Positions 1 to 13,400 of a stretch of DNA of 64,000 nucleotides are shown here, piece after piece. The stretch spans positions 521,001 to 585,000 of the forward strand of contig JABYQN010000009.1 of NCBI GenBank assembly GCA_022606135.1, written 5' to 3'. Both the position numbers and the translations under genes were made by a program. The notes under the pieces were generated by a model that did not search any database, was not told the origin of the DNA, and worked only from the letters and a program-made list of their open reading frames with translations. Within the stretch, counting starts at the first letter, position 1. Every line of letters starts with the position of its first letter. The stretch is from Fomes fomentarius (lineage: Eukaryota; Basidiomycota; Agaricomycetes; Polyporales; Polyporaceae).

Positions 1-270
1 CGGGGATGAAGAAGACGCGCGGAACTGACCGTCAAACAAGTCAGGGACGCGTACATTGGACTCTGCAGCTTCCTCAAGTGCCCAGCTATACTCGCTCCTG
101 ATCCACCGCTCTCTGTCGTCGTCGAGGAAGGATCCCTTCTCGGAAAGAGACGCGTCGTCCTCGAGGATGTAACGGTCACCATAGCCGAGCTGCTGTAAGA
201 GCTCTAGTTTCGCGTCCAACTCGGGGTGGGAGGCGGAGAGGGAAGTGCGCTTTACGAGCTTGGACTGCAT
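1..270 (-). CDS. 5' part of an unidentified protein gene, cut by the window edge
   Basis: Reading the minus strand from the ATG at 268-270 gives 90 codons without a stop up to base 1, so the 3' part lies outside the window. The product begins MQSKLVKRTSLSASHPELD and is hydrophilic and charged, with an acidic stretch (ILEDDASLSEK, then FLDDDRERW) and no signal peptide or membrane segment. The codons look coding, with GAG, CTC and AAG favoured, unlike the DNA to its right. I recognise no family, and an intron inside this stretch cannot be excluded. Its upstream side is the 17-kb gene-poor region, an unusually long upstream interval for a fungal gene. Confidence 0.6.
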   Translation of the reverse strand, partial: MQSKLVKRTSLSASHPELDAKLELLQQLGYGDRYILEDDASLSEKGSFLDDDRERWIRSEYSWALEEAAESNVRVPDLFDGQFRASSSSP

Positions 271-3200
271 GGTGGGTCGTGTGGCTAGGTGCGTGGTGGT
301 GAGCATGGTAAAAAAAAGATGATGGCAAGGACGCGTCTGAGGACATACCTCCGACACGCGGTCGGAAAGCAGGCGAGGCAGAAGGCCGTATGAAGTAACG
401 GTTACGTTGATCGGCAAAGGCGGGGTTGTAGGCGGCTTAGTGAGGACGAGCGGAGGACGCGTCGGGGAGGGGCGGGGCGGGATGGGGGAGAGCGGGCGCG
501 ACGCGAGAGGAGAGGGGGATCAGCGGGCATTGGAATAGCGAGAGAGGACTATTTGAGTGGAAGAGTAGTCGGCAGAGCTGGGGGGAGGAGTTTGCTTCTT
601 GGCGTAGGGTTTGATGGTATGTAACTTGAATTCTAGAAAGAACTCTTCCACTGCTTTGGGTTTTTCCCTCGGATTGCTGCCTGATCGGGCAGGAAACCTT
701 TTCGCCCTCGCCGCAACATTTCTCTTACATCAGCGGGCAGATCGCGGGCCAATCGCGTGGATAGGCCGGATTTGACCGCCACCACGTCCAGGTCGCCGGT
801 TCAAGTGGAAGATGCTGGCACTGGCAGTGACTGGCTGGGTGCTGGCCATGGCTCCGAGTCGCTGCCACTTTAGCACATACGCCTAGTTACTCCTCCTTCT
901 CACCCGAACTCATGCTGGGAACGCCCTCGGTGGGTATAGCGAGGGCTCACTGCAGGGATGTCCGATCCTCCGCAGCTCGCCCAACGCCCACCCCATTTCG
1001 TGAACAGTGCACCCACTCCTCCCATCAATCCCTCATTCCGCCCGAGCCGCTCTAGCACATATGTTCTTCCGAATCCCCCGCACATGTCCATGCTCATGAC
1101 AGCCGTCGGCCCACGCCACCACTGAAGCTTGAAGCATGAACCGCGACTCGACTCCATACACACAGTCCCGACCGCCTTCAGCCCGGTCGAGCATGTTCTC
1201 TGCCCGAATGCCACGCTTCCCGGCACACTTCAATACATGCCCCCCGCCGTCCTCCGCTGTCTGGGTATTGTTCCGCTGCGCAGAGAGAGTGCACACCCAC
1301 CGTCCGATCTCTGATTCTCTCGCTCTACTGCCTCCTTCGATCTCCCCGCTCATCCCGCGCCCTCTCTCATGCGATCCCGGGATTTGCACGGAGTCGCCTG
1401 GGTGACGCAACCTGACCCGACTGTGCGTCCTTTCGTCCTACGCTCTCTCTCGCATCTTTCGGCATATTCTCCGTCCACCGCCACGGAACATACATATTCT
1501 CCGGTCCATTCTCATTGCAGTTCAGGCGCATGGGAACGCCCGAATAGACTCAGTGCTTACCCTTGTGCAGGTACATACCCAGTTCGCATACTCGTTTCGC
1601 TCTTTGCCGATTGAATTATGCGAACGCCCGATTCCGGCCACTGCCAGTGGCATCAGTTTGTCAGTGTGCACGAAATTCTCTTTTGTTATTGACTGGACAC
1701 CTCGGCCTGGTGACTCGCCATTCGCGACGAAAGCTTACTTGCGCTGTGTTCTTATAGCAACATAACCCCTGTGCCTTGCCATCCTTCCTCGCGCTCATCG
1801 TACACCAAACACCCTTCACCTCCGCAACACTCGAGCCTTATTTCCGCCTCGATTGATGAACGACCGAATCATTGAAGACGTCCACGGTGCAACACCGGGC
1901 TCTCAGATGATGTCAGTGGGTGCTGCTTCCTACTTCCCTCCCTCCCCACTTTCCACTTACCATACACTTCTTTCATATAGCCTGACGTACAGCATACGAG
2001 ATGATGTGCGCACAGATCCTGATTCAAAATCTCTAACTCCTCCGTCGCCCACTATATCCGATTTTCATCCTCAATTCTGCTCCCCGTTCCCGGTTCGTGT
2101 AGCGAAGTCCGCGGCTAGCCACTGATGCGGAAGTTGTTTGACGTACTATTCCCGTCCTTACCTCCTACCTCCTACCCCCGGGCCTTTCCCTCAAGCGTTT
2201 GCGTTTCCCCGCCTTGTGAATGTCGATGGTGGATTCCGTGTCGGCGGCACTTCACGCTTCCTCGGGATTCGCTATTGAACGCCCTCCTTGCCCCCGTCGC
2301 CCCTTCCCACTCTGATTCTGACTTTGAATCGCGCTGCTTCCTTGACCCTCCTCTGGCCCCGACTGCACACCCCGCCAATCGCGCACGTCCTTCCTTCTCC
2401 CGCGCTCCCATCAGCTACTGCGCCCCTCTTGCCCGGATCCGCCACCGGTTTCGTTTCGATGCATGTTGCCACACCACGCCTGCGAGAGGGAGCCGCGTCA
2501 CGCTAGAGACGTACGGCATGGCCCATGTGTCATGCACCACCACGACGGTACTACGTCCCCCCCCCCCAGCTCTCGAAGACTCGAAGACTCGAACTCGGAA
2601 CGCGAAGGTCGCCACCGGGCCACTGCAATTCGCCACTGCGCGTCTGGCTCTTACTACTCGTGCGCACCCGCCGACGGACGACAGGCATCGAGAACCTCCT
2701 CTTCCTCAGCACCTCATCGCTTAGAACCGGCGCTGGGAAACGGAACACCGATCTCACACCCGCAAGGCCCGAGGGGCACCGCTTCCGTGCCCCCCGAGTC
2801 TCACCTCTTCTTCTACTGCTGTTCGTCTGTGCTTCGCACATTGCACTTCGCAGTCCGCCCGTCCCGCCCGTGCTCCCGCGCAGGCAGGCTCTCGCTCCGC
2901 CATATCGCCGCATGCCGCCGGGTTCGCCGCATGAACCGCACGAGCGCTTGTGGATCTGGCGGGGGGAAGGGCGCATGTGCAACTTGAGCTTCAGGACTGA
3001 ACTCTGTGTCTCGAATGTGAGGGACTGTGTTGTGCTATCTTGAGCAGAGAGATCGTCCCTGCAATCTCCCCGGCGCGGGCGGGTGCTGTCTGTGCCGCGG
3101 ACGTCCGGTGTTGCTTTAAAGCTGCTTTAGGCAGGCTTTTCTGACGCGGTGCAGGGGCGACATAGTGGGCGACATATGGGCTCGACCTGAACGTTCAGCA

Positions 3201-6200
3201 TTCGCCGGTTGACATACAGATACAGTTCTGTCCTGACCGTCCTGTCGACTCTGGATCCTGAACAGCGAAGAGCGCTCTATTATAGAAACATTGACATAGA
3301 TGATGATGATGATGGCGGTCAAAAAGTGCGTATGTACATGTATGGACCCTGGCAACAGCTGCATGTCGTGTTTGACTTCGATTCGAGCTAACGCGGGAGT
3401 AAGTAGCAGGACTCAAGATACGGCCACAGCCTATTCTCAGTAGTCCGATACCTACCACCCCTTCGGACTCAAAGTACAAGGCGATAATCGTCCGTCTCAC
3501 CGATCGCAATCATCGCAAGACCCAACGCAGATAGAGCGCCCCCGGCGCAACAGGCCCGTTCATTATGCAGACGCCTTCAGCCCTCCGACCTTCTCTCTCC
3601 CACTTCCGCTGGCCGCGACGGGAAGCATGAAAGACTAGGGGACTAGGACGAAGCCCGAGGCCGGGGTTACTACCACATACTCATCAAATCGATGGACTGC
3701 ACGCGCACTGGGGTCGATCTGCCAGTGCTCTCCCATTCTCACCCATCTCCGCTCGACACGTCCCTTCTTTCCACCCTTGCCGCTCCCCGCCCATCGGGCT
3801 TCCGGGGACGGCGACAAACTGCATGCATTGGGCGAGGATGCACGATGCGTTATGACGTGCGAGGGTGACTGCGCCCTTCAAGCTTCAAGCTCAAGGCTTC
3901 GGAAGGGGAGTCTTCGGACGGGACTGGATTTGGCGCTTACGCACCCTCGGGTTTGCGTGGTGTGTCCCGGTCCGACTTGTTCTCGCCGGGCGCGCGCGAT
4001 GCATTGAGATTCGGACGACATTCTGTGATGCGCGCAGTCAAGCAACAAGTACTCAATACATATAACAATCCCAACTGGAGAATTGGACAGGATGTGTCTA
4101 CTAGACACCGCCGCCTCGCGAGATATCATCTATTATCGATGATATGCATATTCTCTTGATATCGATATTCGTTCTCCCGCCTCAGTTCTTTGGTTGGTCG
4201 CCACCGTCTATGCACTGTGTTTCATCTCGATTACGCCCCGCATCACCATCAGTATTCTCAATTATGGAGCCTTCAGACGTGCCACATCTATATATGTATA
4301 GCACTTATACCGTTTCGGCGTCTGTCGCCACAGGACCCCCGCCCCCGATTCCGTGCAGATGCGCACTGTCTCCGCAAACCTCGGCTGTGCCAGAACATAC
4401 GGGCGTATATTCCGACAGTTGCGCAACTGTCGACGTCTCCGCAGTCTGTCTGTTTGTCCGACGGCGCGGGTTTCATGAGATCTGCGCTCGTACGCTGCTG
4501 ACGCCGATAGCCGCCCCAGGACGCGCAATCTTGCAACTTTGTATGGGTACCTCGGGCCTTAGCGTTCGACGTCCTTCGCTCAGGTCCAGAAGCTGGTTCC
4601 GGCTGGGCAGGGGCTGTATATCTCTCTCGTCCATTATCGAAGGGACTGCACGTCCTGCGAAAGGGCGAAAAAGACGACACTTGGGCAACGGGGCAGGCTT
4701 CAACCCTGATTGCCATATATGGTCAGCCGCCGCGGGTACATATTCCGAGAACCAAAGTTCAAAGCACTGAAGCTCCGGCCTCTTCAAGGCCCAACCACTC
4801 TCACATGGAGCGATCGCGCGGCCGTTCGGGCTCAGTCATCCCCAACTGGCTACCGCTCAGCGGCCGGGCCCACGGTGGGTCACCGCTCACCGTAAGAGCG
4901 CGAAGTTGGTCACGGACGGTGCTCGCATCGGGTTTACTGCTACCTTACGCAAACGCAACACCTTGCTGGCGCACACACACGACTGGGCCGCTGAGGTTCC
5001 ATATCCCCGGGTGATAGAAGTTAGAAGGAAGAAGGTGCGCCTCCCCGAGCGTGGCCTGCAGCGCAATCTAACCATCTCTGACCAGCAGAACACCGAGAGC
5101 GTCGATGAGCGCGTTGCTTCGTGCGCACCACGCGCAACCCCTTACATCTATTGCACCTACTCCTCCCCCCCAATGGGCGAGATGGACGCGATAAGCAAGC
5201 GAGATGAACATTATTGGAGGATGGGAGCCTGCCTCGGCTCGTCGGGTGCAGTTGCGTGCCATCTAGGAACTGACATTGACATAGTACCAGTACAGTACAG
5301 TGGTACGAAAACCTGGACTCGCCAAGCGAGTTGCCCTTCAACGGCGGTCGACCACGGTCATTCGCCTCTTCCCTTTTCCGCCACAGCGCCGCAGCAGCTT
5401 GCTAGTCGCCGACTTTTCTCTTTTCGTCTTCTGAGGCCGATGTCAACGCCGCCTTTTGCCTTTTTTTGCACTCGGCGCGAAGCAACCGACCGTCCTGCTG
5501 GCGTGAAGCGCATCCGCCGCACTCGCAGGCTCGAGCCACCCCCCGGCGCCCGGGCATCCCGGCGCGTTCGTCTTCTTCGTCTTCGTCTGGATGGCCGGCT
5601 GCCTATGTATGGTTCCCGCAGCCTCGAGGCTTGCGAGTCCAGCCCGGGAGTCCATGCTCATGGTTCACTGTCGAGCGCTGCATGTGCTGTGCATGCGCAC
5701 GCATATGTACGCCGCGAGATACATAATGGTAGAAGGGATCTGCGGGCCCTCCGCGCATCCTCTCTAGTGTCCGAATTCGGACGCCCGAGTCCTCAGCACT
5801 GCAGCACGTCTGCGGCTTTCTTCCCCCGAAACGACCCCCAAACGCAATTGAGGTGAGTGGCTTTCAGGTGTCCTTCCAATTCCCTATACTGTGCCACATC
5901 AGGTGTCCAGGCGAGAGTCCCAGGATTTGGCAGCCCAATCGCCAATATTATGTGACCTCATCACGCCCAAAGGACTCGTGAGTCGCGCGAGTCGTGACCC
6001 GTGCGTTCGTGGGCGTCAGGATCTAGAAGACCGTAAGGTACGCTTACCTTCACAGCACAGTTCTCGTCTCGTGTCTTCACCCCAGCGCAGTCACTAGTCA
6101 CCGTCTGCTCCAAGTGGGGCATGACTAGCACCATGCCTGGCCTCCCATCCCACATTGTGTCCCGATTCCGGCAGACGCCGAAGCTGTCAAGTAATCCCTC

Positions 6201-7016
6201 CTTCCCCACTCCCTGCCAGTGCCAGTGCCAGCTCCGATTCCAAACTTCCAGTTCCCCGCAAATGTGAGTACTTGGGACGACTGGGCGCCTTCCCTGTCGT
6301 CGATCGCGAGCCTCTGATGTCCGCACTGGGCCTCCATGCATCGGCACCACAAGCACAGCAAGTGCTGACCGTCTGACGGGCGTGTGGACATGATGCTTAT
6401 GGGTATGTACCGAGGCGCGTATGTATGGGCTTACGGCCGATGATGTCAACGTCATTGATTTTTTTTCTTAACTGAGAAGTCCACTAGCTATGTCGAGCGC
6501 TTCTCTGCGCCCTGTGTGGCTCGGACTTTTTGGATGCGAGAGCCCGCCAGCACAGGGAAGTGCGCTCATCCTCATCTACCTCGAACGCAACGCTGAGTAG
6601 AAACGGCTGAGTGCTGCTTTCTTGCGTAACTCCGAGCTGACACTGCGCTCTTTCATGCACAGCTCCAGGGAAATTCAAATTTGCTCATACTCCTCCCACG
6701 TCCGCGTCCACTTACCACATTTATCGCTTACAGTAGGTGCCAGTACCGTGTCCTCTGCCTCTGTCATGTCACCAGAGACAACAACAATGAAGAATTTGCC
6801 CTCCAAGCCATCAGGCATCAGCGCATCAGCATCGCTCGCGCAGCAGCAAGAGGGCACTTGTCCAGCCAGACACGTAAGTAACCGTAACCGTAGCATAAGT
6901 ACGGCATGTGGCACTGACCCCGCGAACCACGCAGACTTTGCAACAATCAAGAACCGGTCACCTGAAAGAGCTAAACGTTGAATGTCGGGTCTCCGGCGTC
7001 GGGTATGTAGGTATTG

Positions 7017-7048
7017 ATGGATGGATGGATGGATGGATGGATGGATGG
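7017..7048. repeat. (ATGG)8 microsatellite
   Basis: Eight perfect copies of ATGG in tandem inside the gene-poor region. Confidence 0.95.
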
Positions 7049-7872
7049 CCGACTCTGTCGAAACTTGAATACTGACATCTATTCGTGCTGCTGCGCCGTC
7101 ACGGGAGAAGGCGCAGATGTCAAATAGCGACCTCGAACAGCACAATTGATAAGAAGACCGTTCTGACTCGAAGCTGGTGCGTGCACGGTGCCACTGGCTG
7201 ACGGATTCGCGACGCTAATACTGGTAGCTTGAGCCCTTCCGCGTTTTACTTGAAGCCTCCGATGTCAAAAGCAATGGAACTTAGGAAGCTCGCGATTCCG
7301 GACCAAGCCCGCCCGAGTGTGGTCTCGGACGACCACCCCGATGGGGTTCGTGTATGGATCTTGATGCGCTCAGTGCTGTCGTCCCTCCAGCGACATCCGA
7401 CGTCGGGTAGCTGAGGGCGCAAGCGAGTAGAACCTCGACCGGTGAGGTTCGATATTCATATTGATGTGTGTTTGTTGCGATGTTGACGACTGCTCTCTTT
7501 CCAGGTGACTACTTACTGATTGTGTCCCTGCATATGCGATTGAGTGGTTCGAATGCACTCATCGGGTTGGAGCCTTCGACGGGCCGTCGGGCGCCGGTCT
7601 TCCAGTTTGGGACGTCCCTCGGTGGTGGGTATGGACATTGGAAAGAGCGCATGCGCCAATACAGACTCTTGAGTCTGAAGCCTCCTCACACTGAGGAACT
7701 CGGACTTTGGAGGGGATTAGCACTCTTTGCTCCCGATTCGCGGTTCCCGGCTGGAATCGAACCCGCGCGGACTCTGTGCGCCCGGAAGCTGCCCTTTGGA
7801 GGCGATCAGCCGCGATCATCCCAATCCGATCCTCCCTCACTGGCAGGCAGGCCTCAGGTACAGATACGCTCT

Positions 7873-7896
7873 GCCAGTGCCAGTGCCAGTGCCAGT
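7873..7896. repeat. (GCCAGT)4 tandem repeat
   Basis: Four perfect hexamer copies. The same GCCAGT/ACTGGC unit recurs in short runs near 815, 6214-6230 and 13,167, so it is a recurring motif of this gene-poor region rather than a single microsatellite. Confidence 0.9.
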
Positions 7897-10446
7897 GTTT
7901 CCAGCACGCATCGCTCTCGCCGAACCCCCGTCCCTCTCTCTCCCCCTTCCGAGTCTCTGCGCATGAGAACAACCTTCTGCAGTTCGGACATTCGGGCTCA
8001 GGAACCGGACCCACTACCATCTCTATCGCAATTCCCGCCCTGTCAAGACTCGCGCTGTATAGCGTCAATGCACGCGCGTGCAACAGCAACAGCAACCTTG
8101 AGCTTGCAATTATCGACTGTATCGGCCGGTGGTAGTAGAACCATTCGCATTCGCATGATACCCCTGGGGAACAGCGGGGCAACGATTGACGCGAACGAGG
8201 GGCCGACGATGAAACCAATGGATGACGCCCTGCTCGAGCTACCGACCTTGCACCTGGTTCGAGTGCAAGCTAGCTCTGTCGCAGCCTTCTTCTGGGGATC
8301 GGCCTGACAGGCACGGCACGGCCGGGTTTAGAACGTTGGGATTCTCTCGGTGGACTAGCATTCGCCAGTGCTCGGTCCCGGGAGCGCGCTGTGCGCCCCT
8401 GCCCCTGCCCGGTGTTCGTGTTCGGGATCAGTCCTCGTCGGCGGACCGCTCCCGAGCATTCTGCCGGCGCGGCGCGTCGCAGTCCACTCACTCGCCTCCG
8501 GCCTCGAAGTGGATAAGCCCGGTCTGTGCAGGCTCTCACCAGTTCTTCGTTCTTCGCTCTTCGCTCTTCGACGCTACTCTCGATCTCGCCCCCTACCTCC
8601 TTCTTTCTAGCAGCACCATTTGAAAGTTTCCTTCGCGAAACAGCTTCGACGGACGCATCCATGACCACAGCCGATTGGAATCCTTCTTCTTCTACTTCAA
8701 CTTGGCTCTCTCGTACTATTCTTTGCCCTCCCCACCCACCCCCAGAGGATCAAGTTTCAAGCTTCAAGATGCTGGGGCCCGGGGACTGGCTGCGCAGCTG
8801 AGCGAAAGCGGCCCGGCGGGACGTGCGCGAGGCTCCTAGTTTGGACTGGCCCCCTGACGTCAGCTCTCTCGAGCTTGAATTCACCCCAGCACACACTCTC
8901 GCCCTAGTTGTGTTGCCTCGCCATGGCCACAGTGCCACAAATGACGGAACCCACGGCGACGTCGGGCGACGTGCTCGTTCTGGTAAGCGATGCGCCGCGT
9001 TAGGCGGGGCCAGCTCACACACACGCACACCGCGAGCACACATCATAACTGACAAAAAGAAAAAAAGACGGAATTGTGTTTCCAGATTCTACATCGGGCA
9101 GTTCGGGGAAGGGTCCAATGGTACCCGCGCGCGGGCTTCCGCGCAAGACACCGGGGCATCATCGACATCAGCGGCTCGCGATCGCTGCGCACGCGAGAGT
9201 TGTTGGGGCACGTACAGTACATGCATGATGCCACCGCGCGATCGCAAGGACGTATGCATAATGGACGCTCCACTGCTGCGCGGAGGTTTGCGGGTGGGGG
9301 CGCGCGCGCGAGGGCGGAGCCGAAGGATTTACTCCGCTGCCTGACTCCAGGGGCTGGGGGGCAAGGTACGCATCTCGATTCTCGATGTGCACGCAGTTGT
9401 GTTCAAAGTGTGGAGTAGTGGCAGCGTCCGTCTCCGTCTCCGCCGCCGCCGACAATGACAGCGACGTGGCTGCTCGGCCCGCTGACTTGCTCGGGCTAGA
9501 GACCACAAAAAGCAGGCCAGGGCTTTTGATAGGTACGTCCGCCCCGCACGTGATGCGGAGCCTTTGGGCAGAAATAGTCACAACTGACAGCGGCGTGCGG
9601 GGGCAAGTTGAAGGTTTTGGCAGGGCAGTTGTGATATATCGGTGTGTTGGCCTGCCATTGTTTGCCCGCGCTACACAGGTGGGGGCGGGGCAAAGTGGAA
9701 GAGAGCCGTGTGTATCGGTACATGGACGGTGGGTTTGCATCGGGGGCACGGTGCATCACGTCGACCGAACCGCACGGCTTTGACGTGGAGTGACGGTTAC
9801 TTGGCAGGCTGCATGGAACGCCGACGACGTTCTCTGCTAGGCTAAGGGTCTGCTCACTTGCTGCTAGCGTGCATCGATATCTGCCCCCGGCCATTTGGCA
9901 TGAGCAGCCCTTTTTGCCCGGGAGCGGCAACTTGGCGGAGAGAGCTGCTCCAGATCTGAACCTTGCTCAATGAATGCATCCGCAGCCCGCACGCACGCCG
10001 AGTTCACGACACCGTAAGCAATCGCGTGCGAGTCAGCGTACCGTGCACTTGCTACAGGAAGTCACGGCCGCAACACATTTCCCGAGTCCCGCTGGGTCCG
10101 AGCTTTTTCACAACGCCGAGCTCGGCCAACTTGCGCCGTCGCGATCTCATGGCATACATCTCAGCGGCGACGTAGATCGGCGCAAAGACAGTTGCATGTC
10201 CATGTCTCGCAAACTGGGTTATGTATGTGTCATGTCAGGCGCGGCGGCTCCGGGACGTCTTCGCGCCTCGCCTCCGGGTCTTCTTCTACTATATCAACGA
10301 CGCTCGAGAACCCCGCGCTGCCATTCTCCTCACGAGTCTTTATAATCGGGCCTTGGGGCCTCCGTAGCCCCAGAGCGGTCCTACCGCGTGTGATTGGGAA
10401 ACCAAGTTGCCCACCACCCTCGGAGGGTGCGTGCTGGGCGAGCGAT

Positions 10447-10471
10447 TGGCTGGCTGGCTGGCTGGCTGGCC
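10447..10471. repeat. (GGCT)n microsatellite
   Basis: About six tandem copies of TGGC/GGCT. Confidence 0.95.
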
Positions 10472-13400
10472 AGTGAGCGTTCGCGACATGATGTGGTAGT
10501 GAACCCGGACCCGGTGTTCGTTGCCGCGGGTTTCCGCGTGCACTTCAAGTAAAGTAGTATGTTCTTCGAATCTGACAAACTTTTCCTTCGCAAAGGACGT
10601 GAAGTTCGTCTTTAGGCCACCAACTGCAAGTCTGCCGATCGATCGTCGCAGCCTCTCCAGAGTCCAGCCTCAAGTTGGCAAGAAGGTGAGTATGGCATAC
10701 AATACGATGTCTGGTATGAACTGCTTACGACAGACGTTCGGTATGCAGCGTTCTCTCTAGAATAGCACAGCCATCATAACCTATATCTCGGTCATCGATG
10801 GGACGATATCGCTCATGGCCCTTCATCGATGCATCGCCCTACACTTCCCGTTCCGTCCGCTTGGGCGTCCCGTCCTGAGGCCTGTATGTCTTCGATTGCG
10901 TACTACTATGTCATGTTCGTGTTTGACTCGCGGAATTGCCGTCGCCGTAAAGCTTCGATCGGACGTCCACAACATCCCCGCATATCGGGCTCCCTTCCTG
11001 GCAGAACCAGAACGTGCGTTCCGTGCGCAATGGCCAGCCGACGCGTATGCCTGTATCGGATATAACGCGACGTCATGGCCTATGTTATGTCCGCGACATG
11101 ACGCAGGCAGGTGGTCTCGTATTCCGATGCCGCTCTATGTCCGTATCCCCCCCGCACAGTCTCCCGCGGACAGAACACCGACTCCCCGTTCGACGCAAGC
11201 TTGCTAGCGTGCTCGGCCTCGATGCGCACGCATGCGCAGTACGCCGCCGCAGCGGCGATTGATTCCCTGCCCTCGCGCGATTGACACCGGGACTCTGCCA
11301 CTCGCTTTTGCGGCTGCCACCGTGCGAGTGCAGTATCAAGTGCATACCATATGCGACACGCCGCAACCGATGCCCACCAGTTCGGCCACAAGCTTCTTCT
11401 CATAGAGCTTCCAGTCCCTACGTCTGCCAACTGCACCCATACCCTGTGTACCATGCGGACCCCACCCCGGGCCTGCTGCCAGCGCCCATATCCGACAATA
11501 TCGCTGCCTCGCTCTGATCCCGGTTCTCCCAGCTCTCCCATTAGTTCAGAAGTAGGCGTTATGGCGTCATGGGAAAGCGGGAGAAGGCCCTAGCCCTCAC
11601 TCAGAAGTTGGCCACTCAGAAAGTCCAGGTAGTACCATCACCCGGCGTACGTATACAGTACAGTATACACGGCATTACGGTGTTCGGAACCCTACAGCAT
11701 AGTCTGGCAGCATATTCAGTACTGATACGTACAGAACGTGTTGTATCTCGCTCGCCGCTCCCCTTCTCCGTTCTCATCCAAGCGGACCCGGCTCCTGTCT
11801 TGTGCGCTTCGTCCACATCACCTGCCGTATAGGGTTCACTCAGGCTCCCGCTCGCGTCCAAGTCCTCCATAATCTACTGCTCACTGCTCGTCTTCCAACG
11901 CCAAGGAACATATATACAGGGTGCTTTTAGGTAAATTGTTCAAGATAAATCACATGCATGTTTATCTTGCTTGCTTGGAGATCAATGTCACCACTCTTGA
12001 ATTCCGCCATGGGATTGATAGTAGGGCCGTCCCACCAGTGCAGGCTTACCCTTGGAGCCTGAAGTACATACACTTCGGATCCGTCCACTGACGCTGAGCT
12101 GCTACTCCGACGCCTGGCGAGCGATGAATCGATGACAGTTAGGCTTCAGTACTACTAGCCTCGCATATTCGTGCACAAGCCCTTTCCTGCTCGGACGCTT
12201 GAATGCCAGCACGCCGTTCTCCATTCCGTACGGATTGGCATAGCGCACACCGCCTTCTTTATGAAAGTTTGGACAGATTGCCAGTCAGCATATACGTACG
12301 TACGTGGTGGGCCCCAGAGCACAGGCCCAGGCTAAGGCGCGGAGATTGCGACGGGCGACGACTGACAAAGAGCGAACTTGAGAGCCTCGTGGCTGCTCAT
12401 TGACAACTAACTATAGTATTAGTAGTACTGAGATCGCATGGCGGTCCAGTACACCACGACTCTGTGAACATACCATACTGGGGCCGGGCCCGTTCACCGC
12501 TAGACCGCCAAGTTCACGAAAGACATGGCATGTATATGCAGCACGCTCTCGCCTTGGCACGGGCCTACTCGGTTTAACGCGAGCAGCGACGCTGGAAAGG
12601 AAGGATATCTGTTTGAACGTCGAACGTCCCACCGCCCGGTGTGGCACCGGCCAGTGGCCGTGGACAATGCAAAGTTCCAAGTTGTTCCAGCACTAGCTAC
12701 CTGCAGGCCGCGCATCATGCGCCATGCACCATGCAGGTGAACGTACTGTCCCTCTCGGAGAGTCTCGATCGCGACTTGGACTTGGCCAGTTCGCCGTCGC
12801 CGTCGCTTTTCACACTTCCCCTTTCGGCCGCGGAAGTTAAGTTAGTACTTGACGCCGCCTGCACCACCCGCTTCTCTCCTTCTCTGTCCTTCTCACCTTC
12901 TGCCCTTTGTACTTACCCTTCTGCCCTTCTCTGCCCTTCTCCCGCTCCCGCAGACCGTGCCAGACCATCATACTCATAAGGCAGTCAAGCGTTTTTGAGA
13001 GATGAGAGAAGACTATTCATGGTACCACGTGAAACGGCGCGCCGGCGATTTCAGAATCGCGCGTTTCGAAACGGAAGTTCCACCACGAGCACGAGCGCGA
13101 GGGCTGCCGTTACATACCGTCTCTTGGCGCGCGTCAGCCCCCCTCCCCTCCGCTTCTCCTCCCCGGGCCAGTGCCAGTAAAGTGACAGTGACAGTGACAC
13201 TGCAGGGTCTGGAAGTTGGACGTTGGCGCCTCCGAGACCCGGGAGTGCCCCCGGGGGTTGGACTCTTGGGCCTGGGCGCTCGGGGTTATAGTAGTAATGA
13301 AACGACCGTGGGGCGTAACTGTACGTACCCGGTGCACGAGGCCGCGAATCAAGGTGCGTTAGGCAAATCCCAACTCTAAAAAATTTACAACCGCACGCTT

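Noticed and set aside
4906..5856. 316-codon open frame in the gene-poor region
   Set aside because: The sequence is random in character (Arg/Ser/Pro/His-rich, no periodicity or motif), overlapping frames are open on the other strand, and it contains intron-like signals. Length is explained by GC-rich DNA.
7744..7830. tRNA-like T-arm (GGTTCGATTCC on minus)
   Set aside because: The T-stem has a mismatch and I could not fold an acceptor stem, D-arm or plausible anticodon stem around it.
7468..8307. 279-codon plus frame and overlapping 219-codon minus frame
   Set aside because: Both are open across the same GC-rich DNA and include the GCCAGT repeat translated as SASASAS or HWHWHW. No protein-like features.
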